From Miscanthus floridulus (taxonomy: Eukaryota > Streptophyta > Magnoliopsida > Poales > Poaceae): DNA of 64,000 nt. The notes under the pieces were generated by a model. It was given only the letters and a program-made list of their open reading frames with translations. It made no database searches and was not told the DNA's origin. Position numbers and translations under genes: made by a program. The DNA lies in the NCBI RefSeq assembly GCF_019320115.1, contig NC_089595.1, positions 108,950,158-109,014,157 of the forward strand. Direction: 5' to 3'. Positions 23,171 through 34,059 of the stretch are shown piece after piece (positions within the stretch are counted from its first letter, which is position 1; every line of letters begins with the position of its first letter).

Positions 23171-23515
23171 ACTGGCCTCGCCCCCGTCGCCCCGTATCCT
23201 CGGTCGCCCTAATTCATTTTCATCGATGTTCTCTCTCTCTTGTCTCGCTCTCCTCTCTAGCTCTCTCCTTTGCGACTGCGACGCAGCGATGGCAACTCTC
23301 CTCTCCTCTCTCGCCTTCGACCTTCTCTCTTCTTCTCGCCCTTCGGTGGCCTCTTGAGCCACCGCTGGCCAGCACTGGCACACGGCACAGCCATGTATAC
23401 CCCTCTTCTTGATCTCGCTTCGTCGTTGTAGCCTCGTCCTACTAGTCATCTCCGTGTCGGCAGTCGCCACCGTCATCGACCTCCTTGGATCCATGCTTCG
23501 TCGACGTCGCATGCG

Positions 23516-23738
23516 ATTCTGGTGCTCCGACTGTGAAGGTACGACTAGCCCTAACTCTAACCCTAACCCTACATCTGTACTAACTCTTTATTTTTCTAAA
23601 GCTGTTGAGGAACCAGGGATTCTGGTGCTCTGGCTATGAAGGTACGACTAACCTTAACCCTAACCCTTGCCCTAACCCTAACACTAACCCTAGATCTGTA
23701 CTAACTCTTTGTTTCTCTGAAGCCATTGAGGAACCCGG
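23516..23738 (+). repeat. tandem duplication of an exon-intron unit with telomere-like repeats
   Basis: Two units (23516-23618 and 23619-23738). Each starts ATTCTGGTGCTC, has GAAG/GTACGACTA (donor-like), a (CCCTAA)n-like tract, TCTGTACTAACTCTTT, then a polypyrimidine-AAG or -GAAG acceptor and TTGAGGAACC. They lie in the leader of the hAT gene. Confidence 0.75.
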
Positions 23739-23749
23739 GGCGCCGACGC

Positions 23750-25580
23750 ATGACGATGGCTGGATCCAACGACGACACAATTGAGGTTAGTACCAACCAA
23801 GAGAGGCGGTTGTGCAGGTTGGCTGGAGATGATGACGAGGACGACCTGCGCGAGGACGTCGAGGAGCTGTTCAGGCGTAGCGTTCAAGTTTCCATCGATG
23901 TCGGCGATGATCAAGAAGGCAGGGTAGCAAATGTCAGGGAAGGGGAAGGGGACGAGAATAGCGCCAAACGCTCACGTCCCTCTACCTCGGCAGTGTGGCT
24001 GGATTTTAAGAAGCTCTTCAAAAAAGTGAATGGTAAGAAGGTCAAGTTTGGAGTTAAGTGCATCCATTGCTCTAAGGAATAGTCTACGCTCTCTAGTGGT
24101 GGCACTGGTCACCTCATCCGGCATAGGGATAAATGCCCTAGGAGGCATGAAAAAACTCGCATGTCTTAGTCACAGATCTCTTTTAATCCTGATGGTAGTA
24201 TGCGGAATTGGGAGTACTATCCTATTGTTGCTCGTACTCAATTGGTTCGATTGCTTGCTAGGCTTAATGTTCCTGTCTCTTTGGGAGAATCTGATGCATT
24301 TGAAGAGTACATTAGAACTGCTCATAATCCTAAATATGTTCTAGTCTCTAGGCAAACCACCACTAGAGACATACTGAAATACTTCACTGATTGTAAGGCT
24401 AAGCTTGTTGAGACTGTTAGTTCTACTAGTGTTAATTATGTGTGTCTAACATCTGATATTTGGTCTGGTAATGCCAAAGAGGATTACCTTAGTGCTGTTG
24501 CTCACTACATAAACTCTAATTGGCAACTAGAGAAGACAGTGCTTGGTCTTAGGCTTATTGATTGTTCCCACAATAGACAAAACATTATTGATCGTGTTGC
24601 ATCTATGCTTGCTGATTATGGTTTGACTGAAAAGTGCTTGCTGTTACTTTGGACAATGTATCATCTAATGTATCATCCATGCAAAGACTTAGACATGTTC
24701 TTTCTAAATATCTTAGTATTGAAGTTGTAGATGATGACAGTGAAGAATTAGACAAAGACAATGCATCCCTTAATGCAGTTAATTGTATGTTCTTGCATCA
24801 GCGTTGTGTATGTCATATTATCAATCTGATTGTTAAGGAGGCCCTAACTGCTCTTAAGCCTTTGATTGAAACATTTAGAATTGCAATATCTTTCTTAAAC
24901 TCATCTAACCAGAGAATTGCTGCATATAAAAGTTACTGCATTGTCATTGGTGTTAGGCCTAGAAAGTTTCAGCTAGACATGGAAGTTAGGTGGAATTCTA
25001 CATATCTAATGCTTAAGCATTTGTTTCCTCATAAGGCCCCATTCACTACTTTCATGCATGTTCAATATCCTAGGGCTGAAGGTGCTCAGTTGCTTTTAAC
25101 TGATGACCATTGGGCTATGGTAGAAAAAAAGTGCTTAAATTTCTTGAACTGCTTTATGATTCTACAGTTGCATTGTCTGGTGTGTACTATCCTATATATC
25201 CACTTATGATTCATTATCTTGTTAAAATTGCTATACACCTAAAGAATTATGTTAATGATAGTCACATCAGACCTGTGGTTCAACCTATGATAGATAAATA
25301 TAATAAATACTGGAGGGACATACCTTTGCTTTATTCTTTTGCATTCATCTTGGACCCTAGAGCTAAAATGAAAGGTTTCAATACAGTGCTTAGGAGGTTG
25401 GGTAACCTTACTAGTATAGATTATATTACTTACCAGTTGGGCACAAGAGCTCGACTTACTGATGTCTATAATAAGTATGAGGAGAAATATAGAGCTGTTA
25501 GGTTGAGGAGGATTGTCCCTCCTAACCTATCTGGTAAGAAAAGGTCTACTTGGGATAAAATTTATGATGATGATGTTTGT
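23750..25580 (+). pseudogene. hAT transposase, N-terminal and catalytic part (broken)
   Basis: ATG at 23750 (MTMAGSNDDTIEVSTNQE). A BED-type zinc finger runs from VWLDFKKLFKKV through CIHC to HRDKC, with an in-frame TAG inside it (24080-24082) and another TAG at 24167. The catalytic region follows: LTSDIWSGNAKEDYLSAVAH, then a 1-nt loss near 24634, VTLDNVSSN, CVCHIINLIVKEAL, EVRWNSTYLML, a second frame change in an A run near 25127, and FILDPRAKMKGF. The frame ends at ..DDDVC where the LTR element is inserted. Five or more lesions make it inactive. The protein would bind the element's ends and move it. Confidence 0.9.
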
Positions 25581-26453
25581 TGATGTAGACTAGGCCTGAT
25601 CTTCCGAAAGGTATGATAGCATTGATTGGTGGAGACTCGACGTTCATGATCTAGGCTTCGAACCAAGACTGATTCGGACCCCCGCAATCGTTACACCACT
25701 GCTCCGTTGGTTATCAACCACACGAACGCGATTGACCTCGCTGAGAAGGCTTTCCTGCAAGCGAATCAAGAACACAAGCAAGAACGGGATGAACGCAATC
25801 TAAAATTGCAAATAAATATGAGGCTTATAAAAATAAGAAGGAATTCAAGTCTTTATTAGAAATGACTAATCGCCACAGGCGAACAAGATCAAGAACTGGG
25901 GCCCTGGTTCACAACAAGCAGCCTTAGCGGCACAGTTGCAGCAAAACGATGTCTGTTTCACGAAGAAATCAAGAACTAAACAAAACCCAAACCCTAAGGA
26001 GAGTGACAGCTACGATTTATAGAGTCTTGGGCGTCACCCCCCTGAACGCACCCTCTAATGGGCCCAAACATGATACACGGTCCAACGGACCAAAAGACGG
26101 TGTTGCAGCACCCTAATAGATTCTGGACGCTGACTTGTTTTGACGATTCCCATTGATTCCAAGAGCTTTTGATGTGAGACCACTTGGATTGACTTTCTTA
26201 TCAAATTAGCTTTCCATTCATATGTGGATCATCGAAAACGAAGTCCAGATGCGTCCTGGGTGACTAGTTTAAGGTAGACTAGTCTTGGAGGCCGAGGCAG
26301 ACTTAAACTTGAGTTGCTTTGGGCCTCCACCTCGGGGAGTCAAACCGAATTAGCCTCGGACCTCTTTCTTGACTTGTACACCCTTGCTGGCCTCCTACCC
26401 CTTCATACCATGTGCCAAACATGGTCATATGCATGGGTGTTATGTCCTCATCA
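25581..26453 (-). repeat. 3' LTR of the non-autonomous element
   Basis: 873 bp, TGATGTAGACTAGG to TGTCCTCATCA. It aligns along its length with 29224-30070 apart from about 24 extra bases near 26280-26305. Confidence 0.9.
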
Positions 26454-26454
26454 T

Positions 26455-27760
26455 CCTCCCCTTCCTGACAAAAAGCCGTCCTCGGCGTCAATTGTGCTTG
26501 AAACTGATCCTGCACAACATAAAGGAGAACAGGGTTGCAAAAACAAAGAGAACTAAAATAATTATGAGAAGGAACGTGACCATGTTTCCAAGTTTGTAGC
26601 ATGTCATCTCGCATAAAAATTTTAGCAAGCATGTAGACTCCATGATCCGAATGCACACGATGTATGTCAACACTAGAACTAACCAAAGACAAAGCAGGAA
26701 TAGATGATCTAGCAGACATAGGTAGCAACCAACAATGCTTCCCTTCTTGAAAGTGAACTTGTTTCTTTGAGGGATATGAGAAAATGTTTGTATTATTATG
26801 GTTGTCCTCTAAACGATCATAATCTTGTACAACAAAAGGGGAATTCATATTACTACGACTGTATACTCAGTGTATCATATATTGTCCCTTGTTATTATAT
26901 TTGCCAATAACATGATATGTATGTTTAGAAAACTAAGGTAAATCAACATATTTAAATAGGCTCTCCTCCAAACAATCTAGGTTACACAAAACATCAAATT
27001 CAATATAACCCAAAGTATGTAAAGAAGACAACAGTTTGAACTCATCAGTTTTAGTAGAAATATGAATAATATGTTTATTTTCAGAACAAGTGACTGGTAC
27101 CAAAACATGTAAAACTGAGGCATCATCAACCAATTCATCTTTATCATAAGGAACTTCAAGCAAATTATCATGGGACAGAGATAAATCAAGAGATGGTTTC
27201 ACTAACAATTACGCTATGATAGCATGGTTTGTGGAAGAATTTAATACATTAAAACTATTCTCACCTTTCGTGAGTGTAGCACCATGGGCATTACCTGTGT
27301 TTTTAGCAGGAGTAATAGGTGCATTAAGAAGTGATGGTTCTGAATTTGCATATGAGGTTGTGAGCTCCTCATTTTTTTCCATGTCATCATCTCGCTTATA
27401 TACATTATCCTGCAGAAGGTTAGTCATATAAAGAGGAATAACAACAGACTCTTCCTCTAAATGGTGCACCTCATCATATGAAGTCAAAACAGGAGGTAGA
27501 TTAACAAAGGTTTCTCACATAAGAAGTTTCATATCATTCCAAGTTTGAGGTTTATTAGAAGGATCTAAAGACTCCCACCAAGATAAAGTAGAATATCATA
27601 AAACACTAGCTGTATTTTTTACCTACCTCCTTAGACACATAAAGCGAGTAGCAAAAATGTTATCAATGGCAATTTCCCACTCCATGTGCTCATCTGCACC
27701 TATACCATCATAAGTCGGTGGATACGAACAACCTGTCATTGTTAGAAGACAACAAAAGAC
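26455..27760 (-). pseudogene. gag-like protein remnant of the non-autonomous element
   Basis: On the minus strand from about 27740 the frame reads DEHMEWEIAIDNIFATRFMC, a stop, LSWWESLDPSNKPQTWNDMK, a stop, then the longer pieces 27487-27209 (MTSYDEVHHLEEESVVIPLY), 27208-26933 and 26848-26303 (ending CQEGEDDED past the PPT and into the LTR). The ATRFMC..LSWWESL part resembles the retrotransposon gag fold. The later parts match a protein I recall only from grass repeats. Several TAG and TGA stops break it. Confidence 0.6.
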
Positions 27761-28710
27761 AACACAAATAGTATTATCCCTACCAACTACTTAGGTTGTG
27801 GACAAAGAAAAATAAGGCACTCAACTCTCAAGCGTCTTACCACAGTCTTACAAGTGTTCTTACCAAAGCAACAGGCGGTGCAATCGGTCGGTGACTGTGA
27901 TACCGTTGTAGCTTGAGTGTAACAGTTGCAAAGCGAACCTATACTTGGTTAGAAAAAAGTAGAGCTTGGACAGGTACAATATAGTAGCAAGGAATAGCAA
28001 AATTCGTAACTGAATAGCAAAGCTAAATAAGTATCCCAAGTACTTGTCTTAGTTGCTGACCTACTCATGTTCCAAGTACCAGATGTATCAAGTGATGTGA
28101 ATAGCAAGAATATGATTAGGAACAAGGCAGAAATCAGCACACGCAAACACAGCTCAAATGGCGCTCTCTATGTGCTCCTCTAGATATTGTTCTACTTTTG
28201 CCCCTCTCTTTTTTCTCTATTTTTGGGCCGTCGTTGTTTTTTTGGGATTCTTTGACTTTTTCTTTTTATTTTTTTGATATTTTTTCTTCACTTAGGAGCA
28301 CAAAAGAAGTAACCACAGAAAATATGAGCTTAAACAAGTGAAAGACGTGGCCTGTGGAATTTTCAGAAGACGTGCTCGAAATCGACAAAGACCTTGTGAC
28401 CACGAAAAGAGGATCTTGTGACAACTTTTTTACCAAAATAAAAATCTCCGACCCCAACAAGTTCGGGAATGGATGGATCCAAAAAAAAATTCTGATCGAT
28501 TTTAATATATGGAACGTCTAAATCCGAGTTCGTATGCGAAAACTAGACCAGTTTTACGAACGCACTCCGAATTAGAGGATAAAACGGGAACAATGCGCGT
28601 AAAATTGGTCACGACAGCAAGGATTTGATAGAAACAGTGAAGACAAGTGTAACAAATAAGATAGCGTGGACTAGGATTTGATGAATACATAGGAATCACA
28701 GCAAGACTTA

Positions 28711-28946
28711 GGCCCCGTTTGGTACGGCTCCGAGGTGCTTCGGCTCCCACACTGTTCATGCACTGTATCGTGTTAGAATCGGAGCCGGAGGAGCCAGAAA
28801 TCCGAGCTTCACTGGCTCCGTGAACAGTAACCATGCTACAGTGAGAGGAAAAAGGTGGGGAGAGAAAAACAGCTCCGATGCTACAGTGTTCGTCGTAGGG
28901 GTGTCAGCCGGAGCCGGAGCTGCCGGGAGCCCGGCCAAACAAGGCC
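28711..28946. mobile_element. Tourist-like MITE inside the non-autonomous LTR element
   Basis: GGCCCCGTTTGGTACGGCTCC on the left and the inverted GGGAGCCCGGCCAAACAAGG.. on the right, flanked by TTA on both sides (28708-28710 and 28947-28949), the PIF/Harbinger signature. 236 bp. Confidence 0.85.
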
Positions 28947-29211
28947 TTAAAGGTGTTCACGGATTATGATGAAAAACAAAGGAAAAAACACAAACTGGAC
29001 TAAAAACGAACTAAAACCAGCAACCAGAACTTGACCTAGGGCACAAACTCAACAACGCGAAACAGAGATGAAATTGCACGGCACAATGAGGCTATAGGAC
29101 AGGAAATATGTGGCGGTGTATATTTTTTTGCTTTTTGTGGACTATAGGTAATGCAAAAACAGTAACAATTTAAAGGGGAAACAAAGTTATACCTAAAGGG
29201 CAACAAGGCGC

Positions 29212-29223
29212 TCTAATACCACT
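29212..29223 (-). other. primer binding site of the non-autonomous element
   Basis: The minus strand reads TGGTATTAGAGC two bases after the LTR end. It differs at one base from the usual initiator-Met tRNA complement. Confidence 0.7.
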
Positions 29224-30070
29224 TCATATAGACTAGGCCCGATCTTCCGAAAGGTATGATAGCGTCAATTGGTGGAGACTCGACGTTCATGATCTAAGCT
29301 TCGAACCAAGACTGTTTCGGACCACCGCAACCGTTATACCACTGCTCTGTTGGTTATCAACCACGCGAACACGATTGACCTCGCCGAGAAGGCTTTCCTG
29401 CAAGCGAATCGATAACACAAGCAAGAACGGGATGAACGCAATCTGAAATTGTAAATAAATATGAGGCTTATGAAAATAAGGAGTTCAAGTCTTTATTCGA
29501 AAGGACTAATCGCCACAGGCAAATAAGGTCAAGAACTGGGGCCCTGGTTCACAGCAAGCAGCCTTGGCGGCACAGTTACAGCAAAACGACGACTGTTTCA
29601 TGAGGAAATCAAGAACTAAACAAAACTCAAACCCTAAGGAGAGCGACGGCTGCGATTTATAGAGTCTTGGGTGTCACCCCCCTGGACGCGCCCTCTAATG
29701 GGCCCAAACATGATACATGGTTCAACGGACCAAAAGACGGTGTCGCAGCACCCTGACAGATTCTGGACGCTGACTTGTTTCGACGATTCCCATTGATTCC
29801 GAAGAGCTTTTGATGTGAGACCACTTGGATTGGTTTCCTTATCAAATTAGCTTTTCATCCATATGTGGATCGTCGAAAACGGAGTCTGGATGCATCCTGG
29901 GTGACCAGTTTAAGGCAGACTCGAACTTGAGTTGCTTTGGGCCTCCACCTCGGGAACTCGAACCGAATTAGTCTCGGACCTCCTTCTTGACTTGGACACC
30001 CTTGCTGGCCTCCTACCCCTTCATACCATGTGCCAAACATGGTCATATGCATGGGTGTCATGTCCTCATC
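29224..30070 (-). repeat. 5' LTR of the non-autonomous element
   Basis: It aligns with 25581-26453. Its final base lies at 35495 because the CACTA element inserted in its last four bases. Confidence 0.9.
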
Positions 30071-30084
30071 CACTACAGGAAAAC

Positions 30085-30515
30085 GCCTCTTTGCCGACTG
30101 CTTGCCCCGGTCGGCAAAGGCATAAACCCAGTCGGCAAAGGCTTTGCCGACCACAAAGCCACATGGCAGTCGGCAAAGAGCAGTCGGCAAAGCCTGGGTC
30201 GGCAAAGGCGGATTTGCCGACTACCACGTGGCACACAGTCGGCAAAGCCTTTGCCAACTGCCACGCCAGCAGTCGGCATAGCCACGTGGCGCCGTCAGCC
30301 CTGACGGCAGGCTTTGCCGACTGCTGGTTCCTCGGCAGTCGGCAAAGAATTTTTTTTTCAAAAATTGTTTGCCGACTGGCCGCCAGCTCGGCAGTCGGCA
30401 AAGAAAGAAAATATTTTTTTTTTGAAATGTTCTTTGCCGACTGCTTTCGGAGTTGTAGTCGGCAAAGGTTTGACCTCTTTGCCGACTGCCTCCCATTGCA
30501 GTCGGCAAAGACTCT
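30085..30515. repeat. subterminal inverted repeats, left end of CACTA
   Basis: Repeated pairs of TTTGCCGACTGC and GCAGTCGGCAAAG spaced 10-60 bases apart, interleaved with T-rich spacers. These are the probable binding sites of the element's TnpA-type protein. All ORFs reading through them are artefacts of the repeats. Confidence 0.88.
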
Positions 30516-30894
30516 GTCCAAAGCTGGAATTTTTTTTTTGCTTTTGTTTTCTGTTTTCTCGCATCAAAACCCTACAAAATCACAAATTATAATCCAATTT
30601 CACCAGAAGCACTGGTAGCACCATTTATATCACAATTTCATCACATTTGTCGCCAACATCACCACATATATCACAATAACGCACAACATCACATATATCT
30701 CACATATATGTCACAATAACAACCACACAAGTGCATTACAACCATCACATGAAGTCCAACACGTCGAACACCACAAGTCGACGTCCATCACATGAAGTTC
30801 AACATAACAAGTCTAGGTCCATAACAAAGAAAAGAAATACATGACAACAACTTCGACGATACGGTGGATACATGATAACAGAATCGACAAGTAC

Positions 30895-31600
30895 CTAGCT
30901 CGTCGCGCCGTCCCCGGTCTCATCGTCCGCTCTGCCCCCAGAGCCCCCAGGGTTTGCCCACGGAAACCCCCTTGGACCAAACTGAGGCGCCTGCGCGTAC
31001 TGCCACCCTCCGCGCACCGGCGGCCACGAGTACGTCGGAGGAGGGCCACGCGGAGGTGGATACGGTGGATAGGGTGCAGGTGGTGGATACGACATCATCT
31101 GATGGCCGGGACCTCCAGGAGACGGGTTCGAACCCGCCGACTGTACCTGCACAAGTTAAACGCCAAGTGATGTCATTAGTATCTGCAGCATGGACGCACA
31201 AGTTAAAGCAAGAGTCAATATACTCACCGGGGTCCCTCCAGGAGCGACAGGAGCAGGCACAGGAAAAAACTCTGGAGGAGGAGGCGGTGGAGCGAACATT
31301 GGAAGAGGAGGCGGTGTAGACGCCCCGAGCGTCTGCATGGACTGGAAGAAGCTGGCCATGTTCTGCATCTGAGTGTTGTAGTGCTGCTGCAGGCTTTGCT
31401 GGTAAGCCATCTGTTGCGCCATCATCTGCGCGTGCAACGTGGCGATCCTCTCCTCCATCTTGGCCTCCATCTGGGCCTGCAATATTACATCCACAGTGTT
31501 GATTGTATGTACAGGTGCGAAACAAGTGAACGACGAACGAAACGGCACTTACCTGTGACGCTGACTGCTGCCGGGGCGCTACGGGGATGTCGCTGGAGCT
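30895..31600 (-). pseudogene. TnpA-type CACTA protein, C-terminal exons only
   Basis: The minus strand reads SSSDIPVAPRQQSASQ to a donor near 31555. The next exon, from about 31489, begins AQMEAKMEERIATLHAQ and runs through a Gln-rich stretch and SFFQSMQTLGAS into a Pro-rich stretch, to a donor near 31229. The last exon from about 31149 (VQSAGSNPSPGG) ends GDGATS at a stop, 30895-30897. This Met/Gln-rich then Pro-rich tail is typical of grass CACTA TnpA-like proteins. The N-terminal DNA-binding part is missing. Confidence 0.72.
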
Positions 31601-32504
31601 TCCATGCATCACCGTCCGCCGGGTGTACCATCTTGTCAGGATGGTATCTTTTGCCATTCTTATGCCACGTCATCTGTTTCGCGGACTCCTCCGTCATATA
31701 CAGCCGTTGCAGCCTCGGTAGGAAAGGAAGGTGCCGTACGACCTTCTCGGGGACCTTAGACTGTTTCATGCTGCCATCAGAGCCTTCTACCAACACGAAC
31801 CTAGAGGCATCGCACTTCGGACAGGTTTTTGCTTCCTCGAGGTCTCCCCTAAACAGGACGCACCCCTTCGGACAAGCATGGATCCCCTCATACGGCATCT
31901 TAAGTGCACGAAGGAGCTTCTGTGTAGCGTAGGTGTTCGTCGGCAGGACATGATCTGCCGGAAGCAGTCCCCCAACAATGCTCAACACGAGATCGAAGCC
32001 GTCTCGACTAATGCCCAGCTGCGACTTCAACCCTATCAGGCGTGAGACGGCATCCAGTTGCGTAAGCTTTGTCTTCTCGTGAAGGGGCTTCTGTGCCGAC
32101 TCCATCATGTCGTAGAAGGCCTTCGCGGTTTCCTCCGGATCTTCCTCCACATCCATTCCTTCGCCAAACCGTGCTTCGTGGAAGTCTGCCATCATGTCTG
32201 CCATCCCGGCATCGCCATCATACTCCTCGAGGACGGGTCGCACCACCTCGTCCCTAATAGGATGGTATTCACCATGGTGGCGCCAACGGGTATAGTTTGG
32301 AACGAACCCGTGCTTGAACAGATCTCTCAACACCTGAGCCTTTACTTTCTTCTTCTTGTTCCTGCACTCGCTGCAGGGACACGGCATCCGAATCGACCCT
32401 TTAGCAGCTGGGCCAAATGCATGCTCTAGGAACTCAGTCGTCCCCCTGATCCATTCGTGGCTCTTACTTGCGAAGCCCGAGTACATCCACTCACGGTCAC
32501 CCAT
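31600..32504 (-). pseudogene. TNP2 transposase, N-terminal fragment
   Basis: MGDREWMYSGFASKSHEWIR starts a transposase-associated domain with CPCSECRNKKKK. It continues into the TNP2 start: GIHACPKGCVLFRGDLEEAK, CPKCDASRF, LPFLPRLQRLYMTEESAKQM and KMVHPADGDAWK. The normal protein continues for several hundred residues with the catalytic core. Here it stops being TNP2 at about 31600 and joins the TnpA tail in another frame. About 300 residues remain, open without a stop. Confidence 0.85.
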
Positions 32505-33250
32505 GCTCTGTCATGCGGCAATGTTAACATGTGATAAAACCAGCAAGTGCAGCTACAACGCGCTCCTACCATCTAATAGGTGAAGGATAGGTCCTAATCC
32601 CACCCGAGCATGCGCAGACGAGGTTAGCTTCCATGCTCCGCTCCCGTCCGAGACGGAATTTCGGCAGCACCTCCCCGCTGTTCTCCCGATACACGTCCCG
32701 GCGGGGAGAGTGTGTATCCAGAGAACAACGGGGAGGTCCTGCCGAAACTCCGACTCGGACAGGAGCAGAACATGGGAGCTAACCTCGTCTGCGCATCCTC
32801 GGGCTGTCCAAATAACGTGGACAATCCGAAACGGATACGGTTATACATATGCGAAGAACGCATACTTCCAACCGTATCCGTTTCGGACGGGAGACGCCTA
32901 ACTGGGTAACACGACCTATGACTACATGTGGCGGAAAGAGGGGTCATACCGCAGGTGCCGGTGAAGAAAGGCTAGCGGGGCTGTGCCGAGTCGTGCTCCT
33001 CCGGCTAGCCTCCAATGGGAGCCCTCCTGAAAAAGAAAAATAATTAGTGAGAACGAAAAATTTCGGCAGCACCTCCCCTGTACGGGAAGGTTACCAAACC
33101 TGCAAGAAAAGACGGCACGATGGCCGACAAACACATATACATGTCAGGCACGATGGCCGACAACCACAAATGTATTTCCAATCCATGCAGAAGAATATAA
33201 GCAGGTATTAACAAAGTAAACTACTACTACTAGTAGTACTACTACCTCGT
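32505..33250. other. 5' non-coding region of the CACTA genes
   Basis: No long ORF. It contains repeated GGCAGCACCTCCCC and CACGATGGCCGACAA-like motifs and a strong hairpin at 32826-32886. Probably leader and introns of the element's transcripts. Confidence 0.5.
32826..32886. repeat. hairpin in the CACTA leader
   Basis: CCGAAACGGATACGGTT pairs exactly with AACCGTATCCGTTTCGG. Inner arms ATGCG and CGCAT leave a loop of a few bases. Confidence 0.8.
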
Positions 33251-34040
33251 CGTCACGGATGGCGTCACCGGCGCGTGGAGCAGAGGCGCGCGCGAGGACG
33301 GCGAGGCGGGGACGGCGCGGCGAGGCGAGGACGGCGCGGCGAGGCGAGGACGGCGAGGCGAGACGGCGCGGCGAGGACGGCGACGCAGGGGCCGGCGGAC
33401 GGCGAACGGCGCGCGGACGGTGGACGGCGCGCGGACGGCGGACGGAGCGGGGGCACGCCGGATCGGGGCGGGGCAGCGACGGCGCCGGGGCGGGTCGGGG
33501 CGAGGCCGCGCCGGGCCGAACGTGGAGCTGCACGCGGCGGAGCCTGGCCGGGCCGATCGGGCAGGCCGCGCCGGTGAGGGGCCTGGGCGGGGGGCCGCGC
33601 CGGGAGGGGCCAGCGGGGGGGGGACGCGCCGCGGGGGTGGCCCTAAGCGGGGGGGGGGAAGGAGCGCGGGGGAGGGGGGCGCCGCCGAGGATGGCCGGCG
33701 CGCGGGAGGTCGACCAGCGCGAGTGGGGGGGGGGGGGGGGACGGGGGCCGCGCGCCCGGGGGGGGCCCGGACGGAGCGGGGGAAGAGGGGGCGGCGGGGC
33801 GAGGCCGAGGAGGGCGCGGGCGCCGGGGAGGGCGCCGCGCGGCCGGGGGAGGAGGAGGAGGGGATCCGCCGGCGTGGGAGAGAGGGAGGGGAGGGGCGCG
33901 GGGGGGGATGCGCCGGCGGCCGGCCGGGCGACGGCGTCGACGGCGGGGGCGGCCTGGGTGGCGGCGGCGGGCGAGCGGGTTATTTGGGGCAGGCGGGCGG
34001 GATTTTTGGGAGGGGAGGGCGGGCCGAGCGGATAAGGCGA
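33250..34040. repeat. G-rich low-complexity block inside CACTA
   Basis: Very strong G over C bias on the + strand. The first part has degenerate GACGGCGCGGCGAGGC tandem units (33300-33420). The second part has many G runs, including one of about 12 near 33727. ORFs on both strands here (Arg/Gly- or Pro-rich) are composition artefacts. Confidence 0.75.
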
Positions 34041-34059
34041 TGTTTTCTTTTTTTTTATT

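Noticed and set aside
30085..30515. CRISPR-like look of regularly spaced repeats
   Set aside because: The repeats alternate in orientation with variable spacers inside a plant CACTA end; this is a grass nuclear sequence.
29855..30618. Several ORFs of 90-230 aa around the left CACTA end
   Set aside because: Their peptides repeat SAK, CRLP and ADC units created by the TTTGCCGACTG subterminal repeats.
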